Positions 14,457-21,158 of a stretch of DNA of 26,132 nt are shown piece by piece; the first letter of the stretch is position 1, and each line of letters starts with the position of its first letter. Both the position numbers and the translations under genes were made by a program. Source of the DNA: DASZCR01 sp035942915 (GTDB taxonomy: Bacteria > Acidobacteriota > Blastocatellia > Pyrinomonadales > Pyrinomonadaceae); assembly GCA_035942915.1 (NCBI GenBank), contig DASZCR010000362.1:1-26132 (forward strand), read 5' to 3'. The notes beneath the pieces are model-generated. The model did not search any database, had not been told where the DNA came from, and worked only from the letters and a program-made list of their open reading frames with translations.

Positions 14457-14864
14457 GTGAATCCCGTGCACGAAACACATGAAGAACAGTTGAAGGATTA
14501 TGAAAGGCTGTTGAAGGAACTCTACTCGTACGTTCAGGCGCTGAAAGACAGGACTACAGAGCATGGTACAGAGGCGGAGCACTTTGAAGGAGACTTGATA
14601 GAGGCGGAGCACAACATAAAATACTACGAAGACGAAGTGGCGCGGCTCAAGGAGCAGCTTGAGAAGGAACCTGCGAAGGAGTCTGGCGGGGCTACTTATT
14701 TTGTCTATCAGGATGCTTCGGCGGAGTGGCGCTGGCAATTGCGCGCGGGTAATCAGCGCATTATCGCCGACTCCGGCGAGGGCTACCGTCACAAGCAGGA
14801 CTGTCTTCACGCCATCTCTCTGGTGAAGGACTCGAAGGACGCGCCGGTAAAAGAAAGACAGTAA
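14457..14864 (+). CDS. DUF1508 (YegP-like) protein with N-terminal coiled coil
   Basis: The protein (135 aa) has two parts. Residues 1-75 are very polar and heptad-like (EEQLKDYERLLKELYSYVQA, NIKYYEDEVARLKEQLEKEP), a likely coiled coil. Residues about 80-128 match DUF1508: YFVYQDASAEWRWQLRAGNQ, then IIADSGEGYRHKQDCLHAIS. DUF1508 proteins are small and often found in tandem; their function is not established. The start is GTG at 14457, supported by AAGGAG 7-8 bases upstream. The gene lies between two attC-like sites and reads in the cassette direction. Confidence 0.8.
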   Translation: MNPVHETHEEQLKDYERLLKELYSYVQALKDRTTEHGTEAEHFEGDLIEAEHNIKYYEDEVARLKEQLEKEPAKESGGATYFVYQDASAEWRWQLRAGNQRIIADSGEGYRHKQDCLHAISLVKDSKDAPVKERQ

Positions 14865-14877
14865 ACAAAAAGTCCCC

Positions 14878-14929
14878 GCTGTCGGGCGCGTCGAATCTAA
14901 CAACTCATTGAACCCGACGCCCCGACAGC
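14878..14929. repeat. Long inverted repeat around the attC left box
   Basis: The left arm (14878-14893, GCTGTCGGGCGCGTCG) pairs with the right arm (14915-14929, CGACGCCCCGACAGC) with one bulged base. The 21-base loop contains the attC box ATCTAAC. It begins 13 bases after the DUF1508 stop, so as RNA it could be a terminator-like hairpin; as single-stranded DNA it would compete with attC folding. Confidence 0.6.
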
Positions 14930-15004
14930 ATCTCTTTCATCAACGATTCATCCTTCCCGCGTTGTCCGCTGCTCGCTCGGCGGACATTAACGCGTGCATT
15001 CGGC
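14895..15004 (+). other. attC-like site between DUF1508 and two-TM genes
   Basis: The left half ATCTAAC plus the 11-base spacer AACTCATTGAA is the same as in the site after the SET gene. The right half TTAACGCGTGC-ATTCGGC resembles a standard TTAACGCGGGC-GTTAGGC end but has lost the GTT core, so this site may be inactive. The next gene starts 24 bases on. Confidence 0.5.
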
Positions 15005-15028
15005 CGTGCTCATATTCAGGTGGATGAT

Positions 15029-15361
15029 ATGACAGAGAGTCAACGTCAGTTAGCCTGGAATCTCTTTGTCGAAGCCCGAAAAGAGATACTTGAGTATCAG
15101 CGGATTCGCACACAGATTATCGGCTTCAAGATTACGTTCGTTAGTGCAGGCATCGGGCTAACCATCTTAGCCATCATGCTGGCAATTTATGCGTTATTAG
15201 TTCCACTGGCAGCCCTCTCCGGGCTTTCAGCCGCCGCCATTCTCTTATTAATAATGTTGCTTATCTACGATATTAGAAAGTATCGTGTCCCTAGCGGGTA
15301 TTTCACCGCCGAGGAAGACGGAGGTGAGAGACCGGGTGAATCAACGTCGATATTATCGTGA
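15029..15361 (+). CDS. Small two-TM membrane protein of unknown function (cassette gene)
   Basis: The product (110 aa) has a soluble helical N-terminus (ESQRQLAWNLFVEARKEILE), two adjacent membrane segments (about residues 32-80, ITFVSAGIGLTILAIMLAIY and LAALSGLSAAAILLLIMLLI) and a polar tail. No family is recognised. ATG 15029 has AGGTGG 5 bases upstream and is preferred to a GTG at 15020. It follows an attC-like site directly, and cassettes often carry such orphan small membrane proteins. Base composition is more AT-rich than the flanking operons. Confidence 0.65.
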   Translation: MTESQRQLAWNLFVEARKEILEYQRIRTQIIGFKITFVSAGIGLTILAIMLAIYALLVPLAALSGLSAAAILLLIMLLIYDIRKYRVPSGYFTAEEDGGERPGESTSILS

Positions 15362-15428
15362 ACCTGCCGATACCGGCCTCGTGCGCGGCGAGTGACGCAG
15401 AGCGTCCGGCCGGATGAAAAGGAGAAGT

Positions 15429-15788
15429 ATGAAAAGATTGGTCTTGGTGCCGTTACTCTTACTCTTGGTCTTTGGCTGGCAGGGCTATGCCAATTTCAGG
15501 GAACATCAAAGCGCGCCGTTTGAAACGCAAAGCGTCAAGCAACACCAGAGTGCCCTGATTGAAGTGCAGAGAGTGAGGCGAACAACTCGCAGGCAAACAA
15601 CTCGTAAGCGACCTGTATCCAATGCTCCGCGCAAAAAAGAGGCGGAGTTCCAATGCGACGGCCGCACGCGCTGCTCTCAAATGACTTCCTGTGCTGAGGC
15701 GATGTATTTCCTGAAGAACTGCCCCGGCGTAGAGATGGATGGCGACCGCGACGGGATTCCCTGCGAACAGCAGTGGTGCAATCGTTGA
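15429..15788 (+). CDS. Exported Excalibur calcium-binding domain protein
   Basis: The protein (119 aa) has a signal peptide (MKRLVLVPLLLLLVFGWQGYA), a basic Gln/Thr/Arg-rich linker (RVRRTTRRQTTRKRPVS) and a C-terminal Excalibur domain (PF05901): CDGRTRCSQMTSCAEAMYFL, then DGDRDGIPCEQQWC, with the DxDxDG loop and four or more Cys that form its calcium-binding, disulfide-linked core. Excalibur domains are often fused to nucleases, but no nuclease domain is present here. AAGGAG lies 4 bases before ATG 15429; an upstream in-frame ATG at 15414 lacks a site. It acts outside the cytoplasm; its role is unknown. Confidence 0.85.
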   Translation: MKRLVLVPLLLLLVFGWQGYANFREHQSAPFETQSVKQHQSALIEVQRVRRTTRRQTTRKRPVSNAPRKKEAEFQCDGRTRCSQMTSCAEAMYFLKNCPGVEMDGDRDGIPCEQQWCNR

Positions 15789-15811
15789 GTTGGAGTCGCC
15801 GTCGCGCGCCG

Positions 15812-15835
15812 GTCTAACATCGCGTTGGACACGGA
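15812..15835 (+). other. attC-like left half site after the Excalibur gene
   Basis: GTCTAAC followed by ATCGCGTTGGA (11 bases) resembles the left half of many environmental attC sites. No matching right box is seen before the VOC gene, so this is a remnant at best. Confidence 0.35.
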
Positions 15836-15905
15836 TGTCTATGCTACGCATGGCGGCCTTCGCATAGAGGCGTGATGCGTGAGGAACACAAACCGGGAGG
15901 AAATG

Positions 15906-16277
15906 ATGGAACTGGGAGCTTTCTCTGTGAGCTTGGCTGTCAAAGATATCGAAGCGTCGAAGCTCTTCTACGAAAAGCTGGGTTTCACAGTTTTCGGAGG
16001 AGACCAATCACAGAATTGGCTGATTATGAAGAATGGCGACCACGTCATCGGGCTGTTTCAAGGCATGTTCGATAAGAATATTCTCACCTTCAACCCCGGC
16101 TGGAATAGCGATGCACAGCCGGTTGGAGAATTCACTGACGTTCGAGAGTTACAGCGCCAACTCAAAGAGCGCGGAGTCCAAATGATTTTGGAAGCAGACG
16201 AAAACTCTACCGGCCCGGCCAGCTTCATGATTGTTGACCCGGACGGGAACACGATTCTGGTAGACCAACACGTTTAG
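15906..16277 (+). CDS. VOC/glyoxalase superfamily protein
   Basis: The protein (123 aa) is a single vicinal-oxygen-chelate unit with the two beta-alpha-beta-beta-beta halves: FSVSLAVKDIEASKLFYEKL with GFTVFGG, NWLIMKNGDHVIGLFQG, then ELQRQLKERGVQMILEADE and the closing ASFMIVDPDGNTILVDQH. The family includes glyoxalase I, dioxygenases and antibiotic-binding proteins; the metal ligands are not all typical, so no reaction is assigned. ATG 15906 is 5 bases after GGGAGG; the adjacent ATG at 15903 is also possible. It is the last plus-strand gene of the cassette-like block and converges on the DUF4386 gene with 14 bases between stops. Confidence 0.85.
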   Translation: MELGAFSVSLAVKDIEASKLFYEKLGFTVFGGDQSQNWLIMKNGDHVIGLFQGMFDKNILTFNPGWNSDAQPVGEFTDVRELQRQLKERGVQMILEADENSTGPASFMIVDPDGNTILVDQHV

Positions 16278-16291
16278 GGCAGCAGGCATTC

Positions 16292-16966
16292 TTAATCTGT
16301 GGACGAGTGGCGCTCCGCGAACCCCTTGAAGGTCAGCCAGAGGGAGAGCACAAGCTGCATCAGACCCGCCGGCATAATCATCAAGTAAGAGAACGAATAT
16401 CCGAGCAGGGGCATCGTGGCCGCCGTCATCGACAGCAGCGTCGCAGCTATTCCGACGCCTCCGAGTGCTCGTGGAACCAGAGCGAAGCGGTAGATGATGA
16501 CGTAGAAGACGAAGGCTTTGAGATGGCCGAGCGCCAGATTGACGAAGTGTGTCGAAGACCACGTCGAGCGTGCCAGCGCGCCGAGTGTCGCGAAAAGCTC
16601 TTTCGGTGCGTCGGGCTTTGCATACAGCAGGCTCATCGAAACCATGTCTCTGGTCGCGGCAGCCTCCAGAGCTTGCGTCGCCACGCCTACGACGCACAGC
16701 GAGAGAAATAGGAGCGCCATTCGTTGGCTATGTCGGAACAGGACAGGCCATGCCGTGAGGGCTGCGGCGAGCGTTAGCGCGCTGAGCACGAACGTAAGGA
16801 GCACTGCCACCCTCACCTGCATCGCACTGCCCGCAGCATTCGTCAGGAAGTCCGGCGCAATCACGCTCCGCATCATCCCAACCTCTGTATAGACGGGCAC
16901 CGCGAGGAGTGCCTGCGCAAGGAATAAGAGGCCGACAACTCGGCCAATGTTCTTCGCGGAGTTCAT
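16292..16966 (-). CDS. DUF4386-like membrane protein
   Basis: The product (224 aa) has about six membrane segments and the usual DUF4386 layout: a start of NSAKNIGRVVGLLFLAQALL, an early FLTNAAGSAMQVRVAVLLTF block, a middle LARSTWSSTHFVNLALGHLK stretch with YRFALVPRALGGVGI after it, and a C-terminal MPAGLMQLVLSLWLTFKG. The function of the family is unknown. AGGTGA immediately before ATG 16966 supports this start rather than the frame's upstream extension to 16993. It lies 51 bases after the TlpA-like gene on the same strand, separated by a strong hairpin. Confidence 0.75.
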   Translation of the reverse strand: MNSAKNIGRVVGLLFLAQALLAVPVYTEVGMMRSVIAPDFLTNAAGSAMQVRVAVLLTFVLSALTLAAALTAWPVLFRHSQRMALLFLSLCVVGVATQALEAAATRDMVSMSLLYAKPDAPKELFATLGALARSTWSSTHFVNLALGHLKAFVFYVIIYRFALVPRALGGVGIAATLLSMTAATMPLLGYSFSYLMIMPAGLMQLVLSLWLTFKGFAERHSSTD

Positions 16967-17003
16967 CTTCACCTCACATTGAGCGACAGACACGGGGTTA
17001 TGG

Positions 17004-17030
17004 GCGCGGGCTGCGCCTTAACGCCCGCGC
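17004..17030. terminator. Hairpin spanning the TlpA-like stop codon
   Basis: A perfect 8-bp inverted repeat, GCGCGGGC / GCCCGCGC, with an 11-base loop that contains the minus-strand stop at 17018-17020. It is GC-rich but lacks a U-run. It sits between the TlpA-like and DUF4386 genes and may weaken read-through. Confidence 0.35.
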
Positions 17031-18247
17031 GTCTTCAGGTAGCCGTCGATGATGCGTGTGATATCGTCCTTCGCTCCCTCCCTGTAGCCGTACTCGGCGT
17101 GGATGATGCGCCCGTCGTCGCCGATGAGGTAGAGACCCGGCAGCACTACGACGTTATACAACCCGGCCACCTCGTCGCCCTTGAGCAGCAGCCCGTATGT
17201 GAAGCGATAGGTCTTCATATAGGTCGCGGGGTCGCCCGCCTCATCGCCGCCGATGGCTATCCCAAGTACAACCACGCCACGTTCCTTGAAACGCTCATGG
17301 ATGCTCTGGATGCCGGGCATGGTAACACGGCAAGGCACGCACCATGTGCCCCAGAAGTCCAGCAACACCATCTTTCCACGATAGTCTGCGAGTGAGTGCA
17401 TGCGCCCCTGCGGGTCGGGCAGTTGCCAGTCCGGCGCCAGCGTGCCGACAGGCAGGAGTCCCTTGCGCTTCGGCTCGACGCCGCTGACCAGCCTTTCACC
17501 GAAACCTTTCTGAGGCTGAAAGACGAAAGCCGTCTCGTTGAGCGCGCCGTTCACTCTGACGACGCGGACGGTCTTACGCACCTCTCCAAACTCCCTGCCG
17601 CGCGGGAGTTTGTCGGCTGCGCCGATGAGCCAGCGTGTCAGGAACGACCGCTTGCCCATCGCTGGGTGCTCGACCGTAGAGGTGACGGCGATGATGTGAC
17701 ATTCGACCCCGTGTACGTCCTTCATGCCTTCATGCTCGATGCGCTCGCTCTTCTCGATAATCTCCTTGAAGGGCGCATCATCTGTGAACTGTGTGATGCC
17801 GACCATGCCGACCTCGCCGAGCAGACTCCCGGCGACGTAAGGCGACGGCGACCTGACGACCTTCACCACCTTCTCCCCGTTATCGAGGATGCGCAGCACT
17901 CGGCCGTCGTAAGAGAAGGCGAACGCAACGGGCGCGCTGCCGGCGTGTGTGATGGAACCATCAACCGAGAACTTCCCCGACAGGAAGCCTCCGCGCGGGA
18001 CAGTTGCCCTTGCCTGCCGGATGGAGGCGCGCAGTCTGTGCTCGTGGCCTGCACCGGCAGCAGCAGGCTCCTGTACCTCCTCGTATTCGATGGTCGTGAC
18101 GCGCCGACATGCCTCCGCCGATTCTTGCAGTATCCGCTTCGCGTCCGGTGGCGTTCGTGCAACTCCGCCGCTATTAGTCCCGACTTGCCCTGACGCGGCG
18201 AGAGACGCGGACAGTAGTGTAAGAGCCATTAACAGACGACGCTTCAT
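17018..18247 (-). CDS. Exported TlpA/ResA-like thioredoxin-fold protein with lipoprotein-sensor-like N-domain
   Basis: The product (409 aa) has a signal peptide (MKRRLLMALTLLSASLAASG), a roughly 230-residue N-terminal domain, and a C-terminal AhpC-TSA/thioredoxin domain. The N-domain shows RILQESAEACRRVTTIEYEE, FSYDGRVLRILDNGEKVVKV and TRWLIGAADKLPRGREF, a beta-rich pattern like DUF2092/LolA-type outer-membrane lipoprotein carriers. The C-domain has APDWQLPDPQGRMHSLADYR, VLLDFWGTWCVPCRVTMPGI with active cysteines 303 and 306, and the cis-Pro loop VVVLPGLYLIGDDG. The active site implies thiol-disulfide exchange outside the cytoplasm. AGGAGG lies 8 bases before ATG 18247. It follows the M56 gene by 144 bases with a hairpin between, so it may be partly separated from the BlaI operon. 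Confidence 0.85.
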   Translation of the reverse strand: MKRRLLMALTLLSASLAASGQVGTNSGGVARTPPDAKRILQESAEACRRVTTIEYEEVQEPAAAGAGHEHRLRASIRQARATVPRGGFLSGKFSVDGSITHAGSAPVAFAFSYDGRVLRILDNGEKVVKVVRSPSPYVAGSLLGEVGMVGITQFTDDAPFKEIIEKSERIEHEGMKDVHGVECHIIAVTSTVEHPAMGKRSFLTRWLIGAADKLPRGREFGEVRKTVRVVRVNGALNETAFVFQPQKGFGERLVSGVEPKRKGLLPVGTLAPDWQLPDPQGRMHSLADYRGKMVLLDFWGTWCVPCRVTMPGIQSIHERFKERGVVVLGIAIGGDEAGDPATYMKTYRFTYGLLLKGDEVAGLYNVVVLPGLYLIGDDGRIIHAEYGYREGAKDDITRIIDGYLKTRGR

Positions 18248-18377
18248 GAACTCGGCCTCCTTATCAATTCTCGGCACAACCGCGAGGCTCATGCAAGACC
18301 GCGCGGATTTAGACAAACCTCTCCCCAGACCGGCGGAATGAACCGACCGGCTCAGCTTTCGCAAAGCGCCTCGACTA

Positions 18378-18405
18378 ACGACACTCCTGCTCTATGGAGT
18401 GTCGT
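18378..18405. terminator. Perfect 10-bp hairpin over the M56 stop codon
   Basis: ACGACACTCC (18378-18387) and GGAGTGTCGT (18396-18405) form a perfect stem with an 8-base loop. The right arm encodes the last codons of the M56 protease (Asp-Asp-Thr), so the hairpin includes its 3' end. No U-run follows. Confidence 0.45.
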
Positions 18406-19969
18406 CGGCCGTGCGCTCGCGCCGCATTTCCCTTAACTCTATCGCGCGACGGCGGCGTAAAGAGTCCGCGTCGCTGCCGGGGCGTCGGCCTGTGGGAGCG
18501 GAAAGGCCATCGGCGAATCCGTTCCGCTCGTCCCTGCTTATTCTTTGCCGCAGGCCGGCGCTGTACCCGGCTTCAAAATCACTGATGATGCCGTCGCCGT
18601 CTAAATCTGCTTCGCGGGATGCCACCTTGTAAGCGTCCGGCTGATGATGAGGACGCACCTCGCCCGGTCGCGGACTCTGCTGAAAGCCCATCACTTCTTC
18701 GGAAGATGTCCGAGCGGCGGCATTATGCTCGGCGCTCTCCCGACGCGTTGCTGGCGCGGACGTGCGCGGCGATGCGCCGAAGCCCCGCTGCTTCTCTTCC
18801 CTTGCCGCGTTCGCCACCGACTGATTCGGAGCGAGTGCCTCATCGTGCAGCACGTGTCCGACGGCCGTGACTTCGTTGAAGACTTCGGATGTGGGCGCGA
18901 TGATGTTCGCCCCGTTGACCGGCGAGGCAGACGTGCCGCCCGCGAGGGCGAACAGCCCCCACGTCGTCAACGCCGCAGATGCCAGCACGGGCAGGCGCGT
19001 CGGCTTGCCATAATCTCCGCCCAGTATCATCTCGAAGCGCGCCGCCATGAGGCTCGCATCACGTGAAGCAAACGCGACTTGCTGGCAGGCCAGTCCCCCG
19101 CCCCCGGCCTTCGCGACATCGAGTAAGGCTTCGGCATAAACTTGCGCGCCCGCCGAGGAGAGCCTGACAGCCCACTCGTCGCAGGCCATCTCCGAGAAAC
19201 GTTCGACGCGGCGGCAGAGCCACCAGACGGGCGGCCAGAAGAAGAAGAGCAGTCGCGCGACGTTGCGCAGCCAACGCACCAGCGTATCGCCGCGCCGGAT
19301 GTGCGCTAACTCGTGGATGATTAACGCCTCGCGCGCCGCAGCGTCAATCCGACCGGGCAGAGACGCCGGCATTACCAGCGTAGGAGGCAACACACCGACG
19401 ACGAAAGGGCTTGTCGTCGCGTCGTCAGTGCACACACGCGGCGGCCGGCGCAGTCCTAAACGCACGGCGGCTTCGGCCACCTCACACGCCATCTCGCGGT
19501 CGGCCAGAGGCAGTCGCCTGACGTGCCGCCTCATCCGGTAAGAGTTGAGCAGCGCCCGCCAGCCGAACAGCGAAACGAGGAACGCGTAAGCGATTAGCAA
19601 CGCCGCAGGAAGAAGCCGACGCGCCGGTGCTGGCCGCATCTGCGTCGAAGCAGACGGCTGAAGACTTCCGTCTGCAACTGCCATCAAACCTGTTCGGTCG
19701 CGCGGAGACTCCGGCGCTGGCTGTGTGAGCACCGTCGAGGGATGAAAGATTGAAGAGAGTAGAGGGCTGAGGCCGAAATCGCCGGGCAGCACGGGAGGAA
19801 GTAGAAACTTGATGAGGACGACCGTCCACAGCGCCGCGTGAACGGCGGGGCGGCAGCGGCGGAGCAGCGTCGCGGAGACGAGCCACGTCAGCAGTACGAG
19901 GGCTGTGCCGTGCGTCAGCGCCAGCAGCATCAAGTCGAGAAAGGCTTCGCCTGCCAGTTGAACGCGCAT
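18392..19969 (-). CDS. M56 (BlaR1/MecR1-like) membrane metalloprotease with EF-hand loop
   Basis: The protein (525 aa) has the BlaR1 M56 membrane core: segments near 10-35, 45-60 and 120-145, the zinc motif HELAH (His219, Glu220, His223) preceded by AAREALII, then RNVARLLFFFWPPVWWLCRR and the third ligand region ERFSEMACDEWA (Glu260). BlaR1 proteases cleave BlaI-type repressors when a periplasmic sensor detects its ligand. Here the sensor is not a penicillin-binding domain. After a final membrane segment (about 328-345) comes a disordered stretch, and then one complete EF-hand loop, DLDGDGIISDFE (455-466), in an arginine-rich tail. Its start is 3 bases after the blaI stop. Ca2+ sensing is an inference from the EF-hand. 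Confidence 0.9.
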   Translation of the reverse strand: MRVQLAGEAFLDLMLLALTHGTALVLLTWLVSATLLRRCRPAVHAALWTVVLIKFLLPPVLPGDFGLSPLLSSIFHPSTVLTQPAPESPRDRTGLMAVADGSLQPSASTQMRPAPARRLLPAALLIAYAFLVSLFGWRALLNSYRMRRHVRRLPLADREMACEVAEAAVRLGLRRPPRVCTDDATTSPFVVGVLPPTLVMPASLPGRIDAAAREALIIHELAHIRRGDTLVRWLRNVARLLFFFWPPVWWLCRRVERFSEMACDEWAVRLSSAGAQVYAEALLDVAKAGGGGLACQQVAFASRDASLMAARFEMILGGDYGKPTRLPVLASAALTTWGLFALAGGTSASPVNGANIIAPTSEVFNEVTAVGHVLHDEALAPNQSVANAAREEKQRGFGASPRTSAPATRRESAEHNAAARTSSEEVMGFQQSPRPGEVRPHHQPDAYKVASREADLDGDGIISDFEAGYSAGLRQRISRDERNGFADGLSAPTGRRPGSDADSLRRRRAIELREMRRERTADDTP

Positions 19970-19972
19970 GGC

Positions 19973-20398
19973 TTAACCTTCTCGGCCTCCCTTACGGACA
20001 CGCTTCTTCCCGCCCGTCTTGTACTTCTCCAGAATCGCTTCCAACTGCTTGATGGACTCTTCGGTCGGTGGCTCCTCTTCGACCAGACGGAGGGCGAGGT
20101 CGAACATCCGCCCGCCGAAGAAGGTGCCGACGAAGTCGCGCACGCGCTGGCGCAGCAGCCGCTCACGTGTGACGGACGGGGTGAATCTGTACGGCTGCCG
20201 CTCCTTGTCCACCTTCAGGACGCCCTTCTCGCCCATCCGCGTCAGCAGCGTGCTCACCGTCGTATAGGCCAACGGCTTCTCCGCCTGCGAGTTGTAAGCC
20301 GCCAAGACCTCGCCCGCCGAAGCGCCGCCAAGCTGCCACAGAATGTCGAGCAGCGAAAATTCGAGTGGGCCTAGTTCGGGAACGCGTTTCGACACCAT
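19973..20398 (-). CDS. BlaI/MecI/CopY-family transcriptional repressor
   Basis: The product (about 141 aa) is a BlaI-type winged-helix repressor: LGPLEFSLLDILWQLGGASA, then LAYTTVSTLLTRMGEKGVLK as recognition helix and wing, then RQPYRFTPSVTRERLLRQRV leading to a C-terminal dimer domain and a basic tail (KKRVRKGGREG). It is normally inactivated by the M56 protease encoded 3 bases downstream. The open frame extends to 20449, but that region contains the promoter, so I place the start at ATG 20398 (or the adjacent GTG at 20395), close after AAGGAG. A TACA-NN-TGTA operator lies within its own promoter, so it represses its own operon. Confidence 0.92.
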   Translation of the reverse strand: MVSKRVPELGPLEFSLLDILWQLGGASAGEVLAAYNSQAEKPLAYTTVSTLLTRMGEKGVLKVDKERQPYRFTPSVTRERLLRQRVRDFVGTFFGGRMFDLALRLVEEEPPTEESIKQLEAILEKYKTGGKKRVRKGGREG

Positions 20399-20420
20399 CT
20401 CTCCTTCTACAAGCGTCATA

Positions 20421-20449
20421 ATCCTACTACACCTGTAGAAAAACGTCAA
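20421..20449 (-). promoter_or_regulatory. blaI promoter
   Basis: Minus strand: TTGACG (20449-20444), a 17-base spacer and TAGGAT (20426-20421). The boxes match 5 and 4 of 6 consensus bases. The position fixes the blaI start downstream of about 20414. Confidence 0.7.
20427..20438. promoter_or_regulatory. BlaI operator
   Basis: CTACA-CC-TGTAG is a perfect palindrome containing the TACA-NN-TGTA core of BlaI/MecI operators. It fills the spacer next to the -10 box, so repressor and polymerase cannot bind together. Confidence 0.75.
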
Positions 20450-20463
20450 GCCCGTTCGTTGCT

Positions 20464-20479
20464 GGTACTGCCGGGTACC
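20464..20479. promoter_or_regulatory. Palindromic operator upstream of the second tetR gene
   Basis: GGTAC-TGCCGG-GTACC, a perfect 5-bp inverted repeat with a 6-base centre. The same pattern occurs twice at the monooxygenase promoter (24491-24506 and 24517-24532). It lies 45-60 bases before the tetR start and 15 bases from the blaI -35 box. Confidence 0.65.
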
Positions 20480-20487
20480 GTCGATGC

Positions 20488-20516
20488 TCGACGCACCCTC
20501 AGGAATTTAGTACGAT
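20488..20516 (+). promoter_or_regulatory. Possible promoter of the second tetR gene
   Basis: TCGACG, a 17-base spacer, then TACGAT (20511-20516): 4 of 6 at each box. The -10 ends 7 bases before the ATG, so the transcript would be leaderless, consistent with the lack of a ribosome-binding site. The -35 overlaps the palindrome CGTCGA-TGC-TCGACG (20479-20493). Confidence 0.4.
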
Positions 20517-20523
20517 TCACGTC

Positions 20524-21141
20524 ATGTCAGTCAGCACGGCGGCTGTTTCAGGCGAGAGTTCTGCGAGGCCGGACGAGTATCGTGACCGCCTTCTGGAAGG
20601 GATGGCGGCGGCGCTCGGCGAGAAGGGCTTCGCGGAGGTGACCATCGCCGACATCGCACGTCATGCACGCGTGTCGAGGCGGACGTTCTACGAGCATTTC
20701 GACACCAAGCAGGACTGTCTGCTTGCTCTCTACGTCGCGTCGAGCGAGCGGGCGCTCGCCAGAATCGCTGATTCGATAGACCCTTCCCTCGACCTCGACG
20801 CGCAGATAGCCAAGACGACAGAAGTCTATTTCTCATCATTGCAGGAGCGGCCGGGCGTGCTGCGGACTCTACTCGTCGAGATTCTCGCCGCAGGCCCACG
20901 CGGGCTAGAGGTGCGCCGACAGATTAACCGGCGTTATGCAGACCTGCTGCGCAAGGTTATCGCCTCCGCCAAACCGAATGAGCGCGAGCGACACACACTC
21001 TCAAGCGCGATGGCGATGGCGGTCGTCGGCGGGCTTAACGAACTCATGCTTCAGGCAGTCGAGGACGGCGGCGACATGACCCGACTGCGCAGGCTCGCCC
21101 GGCCAGCGGCCGAATTGGTGCGGTCGGTCGTCGGCCGTTAA
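20524..21141 (+). CDS. TetR-family regulator of the monooxygenase operon
   Basis: A 205-residue TetR-family protein. After a Ser-rich N-terminus come RDRLLEGMAAALGEKGFAEV, the helix-turn-helix TIADIARHARVSRRTFYEHF and the following DTKQDCLLALYVASSERALA. The C-terminal part has SLQERPGVLRTLLVEILAAG and SSAMAMAVVGGLNELMLQAV, typical of effector-binding domains. No ribosome-binding site precedes ATG 20524, and a weak promoter places the transcript start at or near it. It converges on the alpha/beta hydrolase gene (17 bases between stops). Shared GGTAC-N6-GTACC palindromes tie it to the promoter of the BVMO-SDR-hydrolase operon. The EthR/EthA pair of mycobacteria is a known TetR/BVMO precedent; the effector here is unknown. 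Confidence 0.9.
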   Translation: MSVSTAAVSGESSARPDEYRDRLLEGMAAALGEKGFAEVTIADIARHARVSRRTFYEHFDTKQDCLLALYVASSERALARIADSIDPSLDLDAQIAKTTEVYFSSLQERPGVLRTLLVEILAAGPRGLEVRRQINRRYADLLRKVIASAKPNERERHTLSSAMAMAVVGGLNELMLQAVEDGGDMTRLRRLARPAAELVRSVVGR

Positions 21142-21158
21142 GACACACGGCTGGTCAG

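Noticed and set aside
14204..14482. 92-codon plus-strand frame
   Set aside because: It crosses the attC-like site and overlaps the DUF1508 start; the translation has no recognisable pattern.
14367..14903. 178-codon minus-strand frame with Phe/Leu-rich stretches
   Set aside because: It is antisense to the coiled-coil DUF1508 gene, which has a good ribosome-binding site and clear domain match.
20396..20449. Longer BlaI start at 20449 or 20419
   Set aside because: These codons contain the -35, operator and -10 of the blaI promoter, so they lie upstream of the transcript.
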